From Prinsepia uniflora (lineage: Eukaryota > Streptophyta > Magnoliopsida > Rosales > Rosaceae), in the NCBI GenBank assembly GCA_032719365.1, contig CM064866.1:9281781-9345780 (forward strand): a stretch of DNA of 64,000 bases, written 5' to 3'. This document shows, piece by piece, positions 1 to 10,537 of the stretch. A program made the translations under genes and the position numbers. Numbering within the stretch: the stretch's first letter is position 1; each line of letters opens with the position of its first letter. The notes under the pieces are model-generated. The model ran no database searches, had not been told where the DNA came from, and saw only the letters and a list, made by a program, of their open reading frames with translations.

Positions 1-35
<35 letters not shown>
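1..35. repeat. (TA)n microsatellite
   Basis: Uninterrupted TA dinucleotides at the window edge; the array may extend further left. It is followed by A-rich sequence. Confidence 0.95.
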
Positions 36-40
<5 letters not shown>

Positions 41-327
41 AAAGATATGAAACAATTACAAAAATAATAAAATTAAAAAGGAGTACACACAAAAAGAAAA
101 AAATAATAAAAAAGACAAAAATATTGAAAGGAGGCATAAATATATATATGTTTTTTTTTTTTGTAAATATTAACATAAAAACAACACAAAGAAGACGGCT
201 CCTAGTTCCTATATCTGGCCATTGCATCCACCCACCTCCTCCTTAAAAAATCCTTATTTTTTGAAATACCAATAGTACAAGTTGATCACCTAAATTAATT
301 ATGTGGATGGAATTAGGTTGATCATTT
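36..327. other. AT-rich flank left of the copia element
   Basis: No coding potential was recognised on either strand. In particular I see nothing resembling the missing first exon of the family 9 endoglucanase found at 19895. The last five bases, CATTT at 323-327, are the left target-site duplication of the copia element, matching 19503-19507. Confidence 0.6.
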
Positions 328-1009
328 TGTTAGTATTTAAGCCAATCACTGCAGTATAACTTGGCACATGCCAGGTGAAATGCCAAGTGGCAAGTGAAAT
401 CGTGTGAGTGAGTGTGTGAACAAATGCATTCTTGTGTGTGTGCTTACTATTCTGTTAGTGAATGTAAGTGTGTGAGAGTGTGTGAGAAGGTGCAATGAAT
501 GAAAATCAGCAAGGATAATGTGAGTATGTAAGTTGTAAAGTGTGCTGAGATGTGTTGAGGTCACAAAACCTTCCTAACCGTTTTCACAGTGTATGTGTGT
601 GTGTGTGTGGTGCACGGTTATATGTGTACATGAATGATTAGAGATCAATCTAATGAGAAAAGAGGGAAAATACTCCGGAGGTAGTGATATTCTACACTGA
701 GTGATACAGAAAATTCAAGATCATCTCATTCAAACAATTTCACAAACACTTAGAGTGCATAATTCTTCATTACAAGCATCAATCCAATTTCCATAGTTTC
801 AGTCACCAGAATTATAAAGAAGGAAGAGTTCTTATTCTAATCTATCCTAATCCAATCGAGCTAGCCTCGATACATAATCTAGAGAGTGAACAAGTGAGGA
901 AGTGTACCTGTTAGTGGTTGAAGCTTGCATCTGGAAGTTCTCTCTGTGCACAAGTCGATTGCTGCATCCTGCAAGTTCCCCTGCATCCTCTGAAGTCCCT
1001 CTGCTAACA
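328..1009 (+). repeat. copia 5' LTR
   Basis: 682 bp, starting TGTTAG and ending CTAACA immediately before the primer-binding site. From about 520 onward it matches the right LTR (segments around 560-760 and 860-1009). It carries only a short GT tract near 589-609, unlike the right copy. Confidence 0.88.
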
Positions 1010-1021
1010 TGGTATCAGAGC
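1010..1021 (+). other. copia primer-binding site (tRNA-Met type)
   Basis: TGGTATCAGAGC directly abuts the LTR end. This is the usual plant LTR-retrotransposon site complementary to the 3' end of tRNA-Met. Confidence 0.9.
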
Positions 1022-1097
1022 AGTAAGATCTACTGTCTCTGGGGCGTTGTGAAGTTGTGAAGAGAAGCTACACAGTTTTCTTGTGATTCAAGGAACA

Positions 1098-1651
1098 ATG
1101 GCTGGAGCTGGTGGTGATCCCAATCTACCTGTCTTCACAGGAATCAATTATATTTCTGGAACATCAAGATGAAGACGGCATTAAAAGCAACAGACCTATG
1201 GAGAATTGTGGACCAAGGAGTACCTGATATTGAGTATGATAGTGATGATGAAGAGGTGAAGACTGCACAAACCAAGGCAGATCAGATCAGAAATGCCAAG
1301 GCCTTGAATCTGATACAGAATACAGTTTCTGAAGAGATTTTCCCTCGGATTTCAAATGAAGAAAGTACAAAGAAGGCCTGAGATGTCATGAAACAAGAAT
1401 TCAGAGGGGATCCTAAGGTAAGAGCTATTAAGCTTTAATCTCTAAGGAGAGATTTTGAGTATACTAGGATGAAAAGTGATGAAACATTTTCAGCATACAT
1501 GTCCAGATTGTATGGTGTAGTAAATCAGATGAAATCTTATGGAGAAACCATAACTGAAAAATGTTTGGCTCAGAAAATCCTCATTAGCTTAACTAAATCT
1601 TATGATTCAATTGTTTCTATCCTAGAAGAGACAAAGGATCTTGACACTATT
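1098..1651 (+). pseudogene. copia gag, N-terminal part (broken)
   Basis: Gag-like reading from an ATG at 1098. A frameshift near 1150 is followed by an open stretch beginning MKTALKATDLWRIVDQG, then an in-frame stop at 1379, a stop near 1436, and a further stretch (SDETFSAYMSRLYGVVNQMK) typical of the UBN2-type gag domain of plant copia elements. Reading stops at 1651 where the Tekay-like element is inserted; the gag frame continues at 8880. In a live element this protein forms the virus-like particle. Here it cannot be made intact. Confidence 0.8.
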
Positions 1652-3911
1652 TGACAGGACCCATCCCAATCCCCCCGGGATTAGCGCGGGATGACCCTGC
1701 TCCCGTCTGACACGGAGTGTCAGACAAGGGATATTTCCGACCTTTGCCCTCCTGGACTATCAGAGTACGCCAGGATCCGGAGGAGGTATGTGATATCTCG
1801 GTCTCTGCTACAGTCCACATCCGATGTCATCCAGAAGGGCAGTCAAAACATTAAAAACTGTGAGTGGACAAAACAAAAGTTTATAAAAACATTTTAACGA
1901 GAAGACATTTGTACCCTTCACTAAAAAGCATGCATGCATTCAAAAACCATTTAACCGAAAGAAACCATATGTGGGAGCTAAGCCCAAAACCAATATTGAA
2001 AGAATTATAATGAAAACGACCATACGGGACTCAGCCCAAACCATAGTAAAACCACGTACATGGGCCACTGCCCAAAACCTGTGCATATCACATATCATAT
2101 ATCTCATATAGCATACATCATATGTACATATAATTCGCACAACCAATCCTGTCACGGTTTCCAAAGCTACGCGCGTGCTACCCAGGTCTCAATCCGAGTC
2201 TTCTCAAAGTCAAGATCAATGTCCGCAGACCACTGACCCTACCCGAGGTAATAGTAATCATAGCCTTCCTGAGAGTAAGGAACCCAACTGGGGGTTGACT
2301 CCACTCAGTCGGTGCTCTGTGACTACTCTGGGGTCCACCCAGGCCAAAGACCCTCCCCGGAGGAGATAATGGAAGTAAAGGAAGGTATATGAATACATAT
2401 ATATATATACATAACATAAACATTCATGCCCGGTTCCCTTGAACCGTCATGATCCACAACATCCATTAACCAGGGTTCATGCCGGTTCCCATAAACCGTC
2501 ATGAACCAGAATGACCTGACAAAGGTTCATGCCGGTTCCCCTAAACCGTCATGAACCACAATGACCTTTCCAGAGTTCATGCCGGTTCCCATAAATCGTC
2601 ATGAACTTAGAAATCCATCTAGGGTCCCTGACCCAAAATCATTAATGTAAAACAACTGGGTCTCGTGCCCGAACATATGACATCAGTTGGGCACCGTGCC
2701 CGATATCTAAGGGTCAGTCACGACTCCGATCATAGTGATGCGTGCAACCATCCATCCAGGACCGCTCTCAATCCTGGTATGTCGCCGTGAACGAATCAAC
2801 TGACGCGACCACCACAAGATCATGGTGCACTCCTCACCGATTGTTATCCTGAACCGTCAGCATTCTGAAGTCGAGCCTCCCCAGGCTGCCCGACCACGAA
2901 TCGTGCATCGTGACCTCTCCGGAAGGAACACATCCCAATCCGGAGGCGGGCGTCGTATCGTCGATCGCTGTGCACATAGCACCCGCTGCGACCACGATTT
3001 AGACCCGAAGGTCGTAAATAGCGTCATATGTCCGAGACAAAACCAAATGGGTCTCATACACGAGTTTATCCTTTTAGAAATCCAAAACCTTTTCATTTAG
3101 ACTAATAAAGAAATACCGACCCGTATAGGCACCGTATAAGGCCGAAACCTCGAAATACGTGCTTATACGTAACCACATACAAATGCACCCATGGCATCAT
3201 CAAACATGTAATAAAACATATAATAAACATTTATGCATGCACCAATTTAGAAAACAAAGTCCACTCACAGACCGTCCTATGCTTCCCCCCTCACGGTGGC
3301 GATTCTAAACTCCTCCCACAACCTCACTGAGTCACACACCACTCACAGGAACCCTCGACTCACTCTCTAAACCCACGATTTCCCGTTTGAAATTCACGGC
3401 CAAACAGAGTACGCCCCCGTCACGGCGACCGTCCTACACCACTCCTAGAACCTCCTTGAACATCACTGCACTCACCAATCCCCTCGATTCTCATCCTACC
3501 CTTATGACCTTTGAATTGAAAACTCACGGGAAAACAGAGTAAAGAGGCTTACCCTTCGCTTCAGGCTCCGCCGTGCGCACCGCCGCGTGCCACGGTGCTC
3601 GTTGGGTCTCCTGAAACCTCCTAAGCCTCCCACTGCCTGGGTTTGAGCCATCTCACGGCGTAGCCACCGCCACAGTCCACCTTCTCTCTGTTTCTCCCAG
3701 AAATTGCAACCGTCCTCCGCCGTGTCCCTGTGCACGATTTCCGTCCAGCAGCACGACCACCAGCTCACTCTTACCTCCCTGTCACTCTCACGAATCACTC
3801 TTCACTCTCCCTTGCACAGAATCGATCACTCCTCCCCAATTTTCTCACCCTCTGTTTTCTGTGTTTGAACCAAATGCACGATTGATTTTTGAACGGTTTG
3901 TGGCCGTGCAC
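1652..3911 (-). repeat. Truncated, chimeric 3' LTR of the Tekay-like element
   Basis: On the plus strand it begins TGACAGGACCC. Positions 1652 to about 3283 resemble the LTR type at 10538, 45083 and 51503 (palindrome at 1705-1725 and the hairpin array near 2422-2607). About 3276-3911 is nearly identical to about 7291-7926 of the partner LTR, whose other parts are unlike 1652-3275. It therefore joins two LTR subtypes and lacks the roughly 950 bp beyond the point matching 7926. Confidence 0.75.
2422..2607. repeat. Array of four hairpin repeats in the LTR
   Basis: Four related units, at about 2422-2456, 2474-2507, 2524-2557 and 2574-2607. The second and third have outer arms GGTTCATG and CATGAACC and inner arms CGGTT and AACCG around a short loop. 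In the fourth unit the outermost G-C pair becomes A-T (AGTTCATG with CATGAACT), a paired change that keeps the stem; its inner arm has one mismatch. The function is unknown. Confidence 0.8.
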
Positions 3912-5432
3912 CACCACATGAGCTTTGTAACCGTGGCACCCCTTACGCAACAACTTGCTTGCCTCAAGTGCCGAAATAACTCCAGTAGGAAGTGCACGCT
4001 GATCCCCCTGAAACGTAGTCTCTGATAACCCGGGACTCCGAAAAGTCACTTTCCTATCGAAACATTCGATAGAAGCATGATGTCTCGTTAACCAGTCTAT
4101 ACCCAAGATAACATCAAAGTCCCGCAGATTCAAGAGTAACAAATCTGCCAGTAACTCAACCTCACCTACCATCACCGGACACTCTCTCAATACCTGAGTC
4201 ACTACCAACACCTCTCCAGTAGGTGTACTTACCCCTAAAGCACAATCCAAAGTAGACACCTCCCTCTCCGTCACCAAACTACATCTCCGAGCTATAAATG
4301 AATGGGTAGCCCCGGGATCTATCAAAGCAAAAACAGTGTGACCAAGTATGGTGAGTGTACCTGTCACCACTCCTGGTGCTGACCTAGCCTCCTGCTGAGT
4401 CATAGCAAAAACTCGCGCCTGAGGTCCCGATGACCTACCGCGCCCCATGGAACTGCTCGTGGAACCACCGCCACCCCTAGGGCCTGCTGCCCTTGACACT
4501 GAAGCAGTACTCCGCCCGGGTTCCGCTGCACCTCTGCCTGCTCCACCCTCCGAAGCTAACAATGGGCACTCCCTCCGGAAGTGTCCTCGCTCTCCGCAAT
4601 AGAAGCAAGTATCCCTACCGGGTCCACCGGTATGCCTCCCCGTAGAAGCCACTGAAGTCGCACTCGCCTAAGGAGTCGGCTGTGCCCTAGCTCCTCGAAA
4701 TCCCGAGCCCTGAAAACTCCCTGGTCGGCTATACCGGGCTCCACCAGCCGATGACGATCCACCAAAAGTACCCCGTTTCGGGGGCCTCTGACTCGATGCT
4801 CCTGGAAATGAATGCTCTCGGCGTCGAAGACTGCCCGAATACTGTGGTCTAGCAGGTAAACTGGCCTTAACCCTGACAGCAGCATCAGATAACTCCCGAA
4901 ATATAGCAAAAGAGCCAGCTGTCACTATGGCCCTGATCTCTCCCCAAAGGCCCAACTCAAACCGGCGACACTTCTCCGCCTCGGTCGCCACAAATGCAGG
5001 AGCGAAACGAGATAACATCTGGAATCTCTGCTCATACTCAGCAACTGTCAAGTTCCCTTGCTTTAACTGAAGAAATTCTGCCTCCTTCGCATCCCGGAAA
5101 GAACGGGGATAGTACTAATCGAGAAACCGCTCCTGGAAAGTCTCCCATGTCACGGTATGTGCATCCCAGCCGGACAGTTCCAACGTGTACCACCACTCAT
5201 AAGCAGCTCCATTCAACAGAAAAGTAGCTAACAAGACCCGATCCTCTGGAGGATAGTGCATCACCCCAAAAATACGCTCAAGCCGGGTGATCCATCGGTG
5301 AGCTTCCTCTGGATCGGCCCCACCGCTGAACGTAGTAGCCCCAAGCCTCTGAGCTCTCTCGATCGAAGCGCTCTCAGTCCCTCTCGCCGCTTCATCTTCA
5401 GGTCGTGGAGGGGATTCACGTCTCGGAGGCAT
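3912..5432 (-). pseudogene. Ty3/gypsy gag-protease polyprotein (broken)
   Basis: One minus-strand frame from MPPRRESPPRPEDE at 5432 to about 3912, with in-frame stops near 5115 and near 4653-4667. Gag core: ATTFSGGADPEEAHRWITRL, then LTVAEYEQRFQMLSRFAP. The CCHC zinc knuckle is CFYCGERGHFRREC. The protease region has LIDPGATHSF, where the usual active-site Asp-Ser-Gly reads Asp-Pro-Gly, followed by DFDVILGIDWLTRH. Homology to pol ends at about 3912, where the frame runs into LTR sequence. Gag binds genomic RNA and protease cleaves the polyprotein in active elements. This copy is inactive. Confidence 0.85.
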
Positions 5433-5507
5433 GACCGATCGTACGCTGAAAGAAGCATAGAGTTAGTAAAAACAAATCCTAGACCAAACACAAACCGCCA
5501 AACCTAT

Positions 5508-5519
5508 GCTCTGATACCA
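5508..5519 (-). other. Primer-binding site of the Tekay-like element
   Basis: On the minus strand TGGTATCAGAGC lies 2 bases after the LTR end (TGACA). The same type of site is seen in the LARD at 51484-51500. Confidence 0.88.
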
Positions 5520-6135
5520 ATTGTCATGACCCGTCCCAAATATGGCCTCGATACCCGGGACGAACCCTGCTCCCGTCTGACAATCATACTTACACTATCA
5601 AACAAAACAAACAACCGTCATACAACTATAAGCATAACTATCAGACGAAGGAGTAAAATATACACAACAGTCAGTCAGAGCATAGTTCTACAAAATGGGC
5701 ACAAAAGTCCTACAAAGCTAGTCCCGCAACGGAAGAACGTCGTAAGCTCTATGCCTCGATATCTGCCTCAACGTTCACCCCAGCGCTATCACCACGACCT
5801 GGAGGGAGAATTTAAAAACCAAAAGTGTGAGTGGACTAGAAAAACCAAAAGTTTTAAAATCAGTTTATCACTAATTCAAGGTTAAGGCAAAATAAGAATC
5901 CGTAGGCAAAATAAGAATCCGTGTTCCCTCCGTTTTTAAAACAGGCATGCCCAACGAAGTACTAGGAAATCATAACATGAAACATCATAAGAAACAGAAA
6001 CACTATAAAATCTCATAAGAAACAGATACACTATAATAAAATACCATAAGAACAGAAACACTATAAAACGGATATAGAAATCATAGCTTCAGCATCAAAT
6101 CATCATTTTCGATCAAACCTGCTGGACCTATCCGA

Positions 6136-6310
6136 GTCTTTAAACTCAATCAGGCCTTAAATGAAATCCGAGTCTTTAAACTCCCGAGTCTTAAAACTCA
6201 ATAGGCCTATGGGGGTAATATCAACATATCCGAGTCTTTAAACTCCCGAGTCTTTAAACTCAATCCGGGCCCGTCCCCCGTCAATATCAATCCGGGTCTT
6301 TAAACCCAAT
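6136..6310. repeat. Hairpin repeat array (GAGTCTTTAAACTC type)
   Basis: Several copies of GAGTCTTTAAACTC, with a variant GGGTCTTTAAACCC near 6294 in which an A-T pair of the stem is replaced by G-C. The stem is GAGT with ACTC (short). The same motif in reverse complement is arrayed at 28100-28340 in another LTR. Confidence 0.7.
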
Positions 6311-8325
6311 ATCTAGATCCAGCAAATCCAATCCATATCCAGTGTACAACCAATTCGCAGTCTATCGCCAAACTCGAATTCGAAATCTCCGGTTCGAAGC
6401 CCGTCCGGCGTTCCGAACCGACATTTCGAACCCAAATCCGGAAATCCATTCTTATACCCAGAAATCACACATAATCATAAAGCATATTTCATAACCCATT
6501 TATCATCATTAGGAAACATGTATAGGTTGAAATCGTAAATATGGCATCAAGGCCGAAAACTAGCTTTTCTCGAAAAACGTGCAAAATCTCGGAAATGTCT
6601 CGAAAAACGTGCAAACTCATCAATCACATATAATCATCATTCAAAAGCATAAAAACATATGTAAGATCATAAAACGACAATAAAACAGTTAGGCATGCTT
6701 GAAAGAAAGGAAGAGTCCACTCACAATTCAGAACAAGTCAGTCGCGCTCCGTGCGCTCCTCGACTGTCTCGGGTGCCTCCCGTCCTGTCAAAATGCACCA
6801 AATAGGGTCACAAATACATCAAGGATCCTAATCCTAATTTCCCCACTTTTTCGGGAATTAAATAATATTTTAATCCTAAACCCTCAACCGTCTGGATTCC
6901 CGAACAACTCCGTAACATCGTCCGATTCACTCGAACACCACACCAATAAACTCCTTAGGAGAATTAGAACCAAACTCATGTTGGAAGCTTGGCCGGATTC
7001 TTCTCCATGCGCCTCCACGCGCCGCCCAAAGGGGCTGCGCGTGGGCCTCACGCGCCTGCTACAGTGTTTCTCCTTCCTCGAGTGAACCCGGTTCACACCA
7101 GGCTGCAACCCGGACCGGCGAGAGCCATTCTCTGCCGTCCGGCCACCATTTCATCTCCTCTATTCTCCTGCAGCTTCGTCCAGACATCAGGAATCCATCC
7201 CCCTCACTCTCCTGGTTCGATTCACCCCTCAGCTTCACGACTGAAGCTCGAAAGAAAACACAGACGGCCCCTGTTTTCCTTCCCGGCCGTCCTATGCTTA
7301 CCCCCTCACGGTGGCGATTCTAAACTCCTCCCACAACCTCACTGAGTCACACACCACTCACAGGAACCCTCGACTCACTCTCTAAACCCACGATTTCCCG
7401 TTTGAAATTCACGGCCAAACAGAGTACGCCCCCGTCACGGCGACCGTCCTACACCACTCCTAGAACCTCCCTGAACATCACTGCACTCACCAATCCCCTC
7501 GATTCTCATCCTACCCTCACGACCTTTGAATTGAAAACTCACGGGAAAACAGAGTAAAGAGGCTTACCCTTCGCTTCAGGCTCCACCATGCGCACCGCCG
7601 CGTGCCACGGTGCTCGTTGGGTCTCCTGAAACCTCCTAAGCCTCCCACTGCCTGGGTTTGAGCCACCTCACGGCGTAGCCACCGCCACAGTCCACCTTCT
7701 CTGTGTTTCTCCCAGAAATTGCAACCGTCCTCCGCCGTGTCCCTGTGCACGATTTCCGTCCAGCAGCACGACCACCAGCTCACTCTTACCTCCCTGTCAC
7801 TCTCACGAATCACTCTTCACTCTCCCTTGCACAGAATCGATCACTCCTCCCCAATTTTCTCACCCTCTATTTTCTGTGTTTGAACCAAATGCACGATTGA
7901 TTTTTGAACGGTTTGTGGCCGTGCACACGTAGACTCCTCCAGAAGCCTCTGGCTTATCCCCACGTGTCCACAATCCTATGGACAACAGCACAAATATCTT
8001 ACCCCACTCAGCCACTTGTCCTACTCTGATTGGCTGAAAACAATGACCAGAATACCCCTCATTTTAATAATTACCGTTTTGCCTTCGAACGTTCTAGACC
8101 CGTATCTTTTTCATCCGACGTCCGATGACAGCGTGCCGCCTGTCGTTGAACTCAGGACGTCGAGACCTATCTAACGATCCTCGGTCTACTTGAAAATCAC
8201 AAGTCCTCCAAAAAGTCAACATTTTCCTCGTTTACTCAAAATTACGATAACGCCCCCAATCTTCCGAACGTCATAACTTTTCCTCCGGTTGTCCGAATCG
8301 AACCTGCCACCTGTCTACGGACTCG

Positions 8326-8345
8326 TGACGTCCTAAACTACGTCA
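8326..8345. promoter_or_regulatory. as-1-like element, proximal copy
   Basis: TGACGTCCTAAACTACGTCA: two TGACG-type motifs in inverted arrangement, palindrome centres 12 bp apart, the spacing known for as-1 elements bound by TGA bZIP factors. It lies in the U3 part of the LTR. Function is inferred from sequence only. Confidence 0.5.
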
Positions 8346-8676
8346 CGGTCAATGGTTAACACTCATCCAATCGGTAATTCAAAAAGTCAACTCTTCGTCT
8401 ACTATTTACAAGGGCAAAATCGTCCTTTATATACCAAACTTTATAAAATTACATTTTTACCCTTCCTGAAGGTACGGGTTGTTACAGCCTGTCTATGGAT
8501 TCGTATCGTCCTTATCTACGTAACGGTCTTCGGCCCTCGGCCATCGGACATCTCGGTAAAAAAGTCAACATTTGACCCCTTTTTAACCAAAATTACCAAA
8601 ATGCCCCTAAACTTTCGAACGTCATAACTTCCTCCTCGAACGTCGGAATTCAACGTGCCACCTGTCTATGAACTCG

Positions 8677-8696
8677 TGACGTCACGAACTACGTCA
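8677..8696. promoter_or_regulatory. as-1-like element, distal copy
   Basis: TGACGTCACGAACTACGTCA. The first half is the perfect palindrome TGACGTCA and the second contains ACGTCA; the centres are 12 bp apart. It lies about 180 bp inside the U3 end of the LTR, and an inverted W-box-like pair follows at about 8705-8723 (GGTCAAA ... TTTGACT). Confidence 0.55.
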
Positions 8697-8879
8697 CGGT
8701 CATTGGTCAAAGTCCGTTTGACTGCCCGATTGAAAAGTCAACGTTTTGCCACGCCCAAGGGCAAAACGGTCATTTCGCATCGTTCGTCCGATTTCGCCTA
8801 ACTAATCACGGATTAACCTCACTAATCGTGATTAGTCACTAATATAATCTAGGAATTTGGGACTGGTTGTTACACTGTT

Positions 8880-9337
8880 AGTGTTGAAAGCATCATTGCA
8901 TATATAAGGGCCTTTGATCAAAGGTTGGAGATGCATGATGACAGTGAAGTAGAGAAAGCATTCTCTAGCATGAGTATGGAAAACCAGTCTAGAGGTCAGT
9001 TTGGAGGAACTCATGGAGGTTACAAGAAGAGGGCCACTGGTAAAAGCTGGAGTTTCAATAAGAACCGGTTTGGTACTAAGGATAAACAGTAGCCTAAAGC
9101 TCAGAAAAGTGAGGAGAATGACACCAAACCAACCTGTAAAACTTGTGAAAAATTTGGATCTTGCTGGGCCAAGAACAAGTAAAAGTATTTCAAGTGTGGG
9201 AAGACTGGCCATATTGCTAAAGACTGCATGGTCAAGCAGAATGCACATATGGCACAACAGGTGAAGGAACCAGAGAAGAAAGTTGAAGGGAATATGTTCT
9301 ATGCATGTCACTCAGCCTCTGTTGAGAAGAATGCATA
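8880..9337 (+). pseudogene. copia gag, C-terminal part with zinc knuckle (broken)
   Basis: Continuation of the gag frame interrupted at 1651: ESIIAYIRAFDQRLEMHDD, then a basic stretch and a zinc knuckle near 9183-9227 reading YFKCGKTGHIAKDC. The first Cys of the usual CX2CX4HX4C motif is Tyr here (TAT instead of TGT). Several in-frame stops occur (9090, 9180, 9335). This is the nucleocapsid part that binds RNA in active elements. Confidence 0.82.
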
Positions 9338-10537
9338 AGTATGGTACCTAGAAAGTGGCTGTAGCAACCACATGACAGGCCATGAGTCCCTAGTGCCTGA
9401 TATTGACAGAACCTTGAATGTGAAGGTGAAAATGGGAACAAGTGATTTGGTTTAAGCTACTGGGAAGAGGTCTTTGCTAGTTCACACTAGTCAAGGTGAC
9501 AAGTACATTAGAGATGCTATGCTTGTACTTGGTTTGGATGAGAACCTACTAAGTGTAGGACAGATGATTGAACATGGCTATTGATTTGTGTTTGGGGATC
9601 ATGCAGTAGAGATTTATGAAGATACATAAATGAAACAAAAGGTTGAAAGGGTCCCTATGACAGGCAACACGTGTTTCAAGTTGTCACTAGACTATGGTTT
9701 TCCTGTGGCTAGAAAGGCAGAAGCAAAGGAAAGCATGGAGTTGTGGCACAGAAGATTTGGACATCTGAATCATTCCAGCCTTCAGATGTTGAGACAGAAA
9801 GATATGGTGATTGGACTACCAAGTTTGATTGAGGATAAAGCATTGTGTGAAGGATGCATCATAGGGAAGTTCCATGTGACTCCTTTTGACACTGAAGAAG
9901 CATGAAGGGCCTCAACTCCATTAGAACACATACATACTGATGCATGTGGTCTAATACAAACTAAAACCTTTGGTGGTAACCTCTATTTTCTTACTTTCAT
10001 AGATGATCATACAAGAATGTGTTGGATCTATTTTCTTAGACACAAAATAGGAGTGATAAATGTGTTTAAGAAGTTTAAGGCAACTGTAAAACTGCAGAGT
10101 GGATTCAAAGTGAAGAAGCTAAGAAGTGATAGGGGGAGAGTGCATATCAAATGCTTTCCAGGTGTTCTGTGATGAAACTGGAATAAAGAGGCAATTAACT
10201 GTTGCTTACTCTCCTCAACAAACTGGTGTTGCTGAGAGAAAGAACAGGACAATTGTGGAAATGGCTAAGTCTATGTTACATAGCAAGAGACTACCCTATG
10301 AGTTTTGGGGTGAGGCAGTGAACACTGCAGTGTACATCCTCAACAGAAGTCCCACCAAAGTAGTGCAAGGGAAGACTCCTTTTGAGAAGTTCTTAGGGAG
10401 AAGGCCTGGTGTTTCTCATCTGAAAGTGTTTGGATGTATATGCTATCTGCATATTCCAAAACAGAAAAGACAGAAGCTGGATGAGTTAGGTGAGAAAAGG
10501 GATTTTTGTAGGCTATGGAAGCTGTGAGAAGGGTTAT
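9338..10537 (+). pseudogene. copia protease and integrase (broken)
   Basis: The protease motif reads WYLESGCSNHMTG, with Glu in place of the catalytic Asp of the usual DSG. The integrase zinc-binding region (9700-9870) shows WHRRFGHLNHSS and CEGC. The catalytic core has Asp in HTDACG, Asp in RSDRG and Glu in GVAERKNR (about 9925-10245), followed by KSMLHSKRLPYEFWGEAVNT. Stops occur near 9454, 9582, 9628 and 9903, and there are frameshifts near 10130 and 10500. The sequence is cut at 10537 by a solo LTR and resumes at 13383. A functional protein is not possible. Confidence 0.88.

Larger units (their letters stand above)
1652..8874 (-). mobile_element. Tekay/Del-like Ty3/gypsy deletion derivative inserted in copia gag
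   Basis: On the minus strand the order is 5' LTR (8874-5522), tRNA-Met-type primer site (5519-5508), gag and protease (5432-3912), then a truncated LTR (3911-1652). Reverse transcriptase, RNase H, integrase and the first roughly 950 bp of the 3' LTR are missing. The flanking pentamers are CTATT (1647-1651) and CTGTT (8875-8879), a duplication with one mismatch; deleting element plus one pentamer restores the copia gag frame. Lineage assignment to Tekay/Del rests on long LTRs, the primer type and gag style, and is an inference. Confidence 0.82.
5522..8874 (-). repeat. 5' LTR of the Tekay-like element
   Basis: 3353 bp. On the plus strand it begins TGTCATGACCC and ends GGTTGTTACA, that is TG...CA. 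It carries short repeats of GAGTCTTTAAACTC type near 6136-6310, and in the distal (U3) part alternating regulatory modules with as-1-like sites at 8326-8345 and 8677-8696. It is otherwise noncoding; predicted short proteins here are not genes. Confidence 0.85.

Noticed and set aside
3502..3798. 98-residue minus-strand protein with a near-identical copy at 7517-7813
   Set aside because: It lies in the shared LTR segment of the Tekay-like element; no family resemblance.
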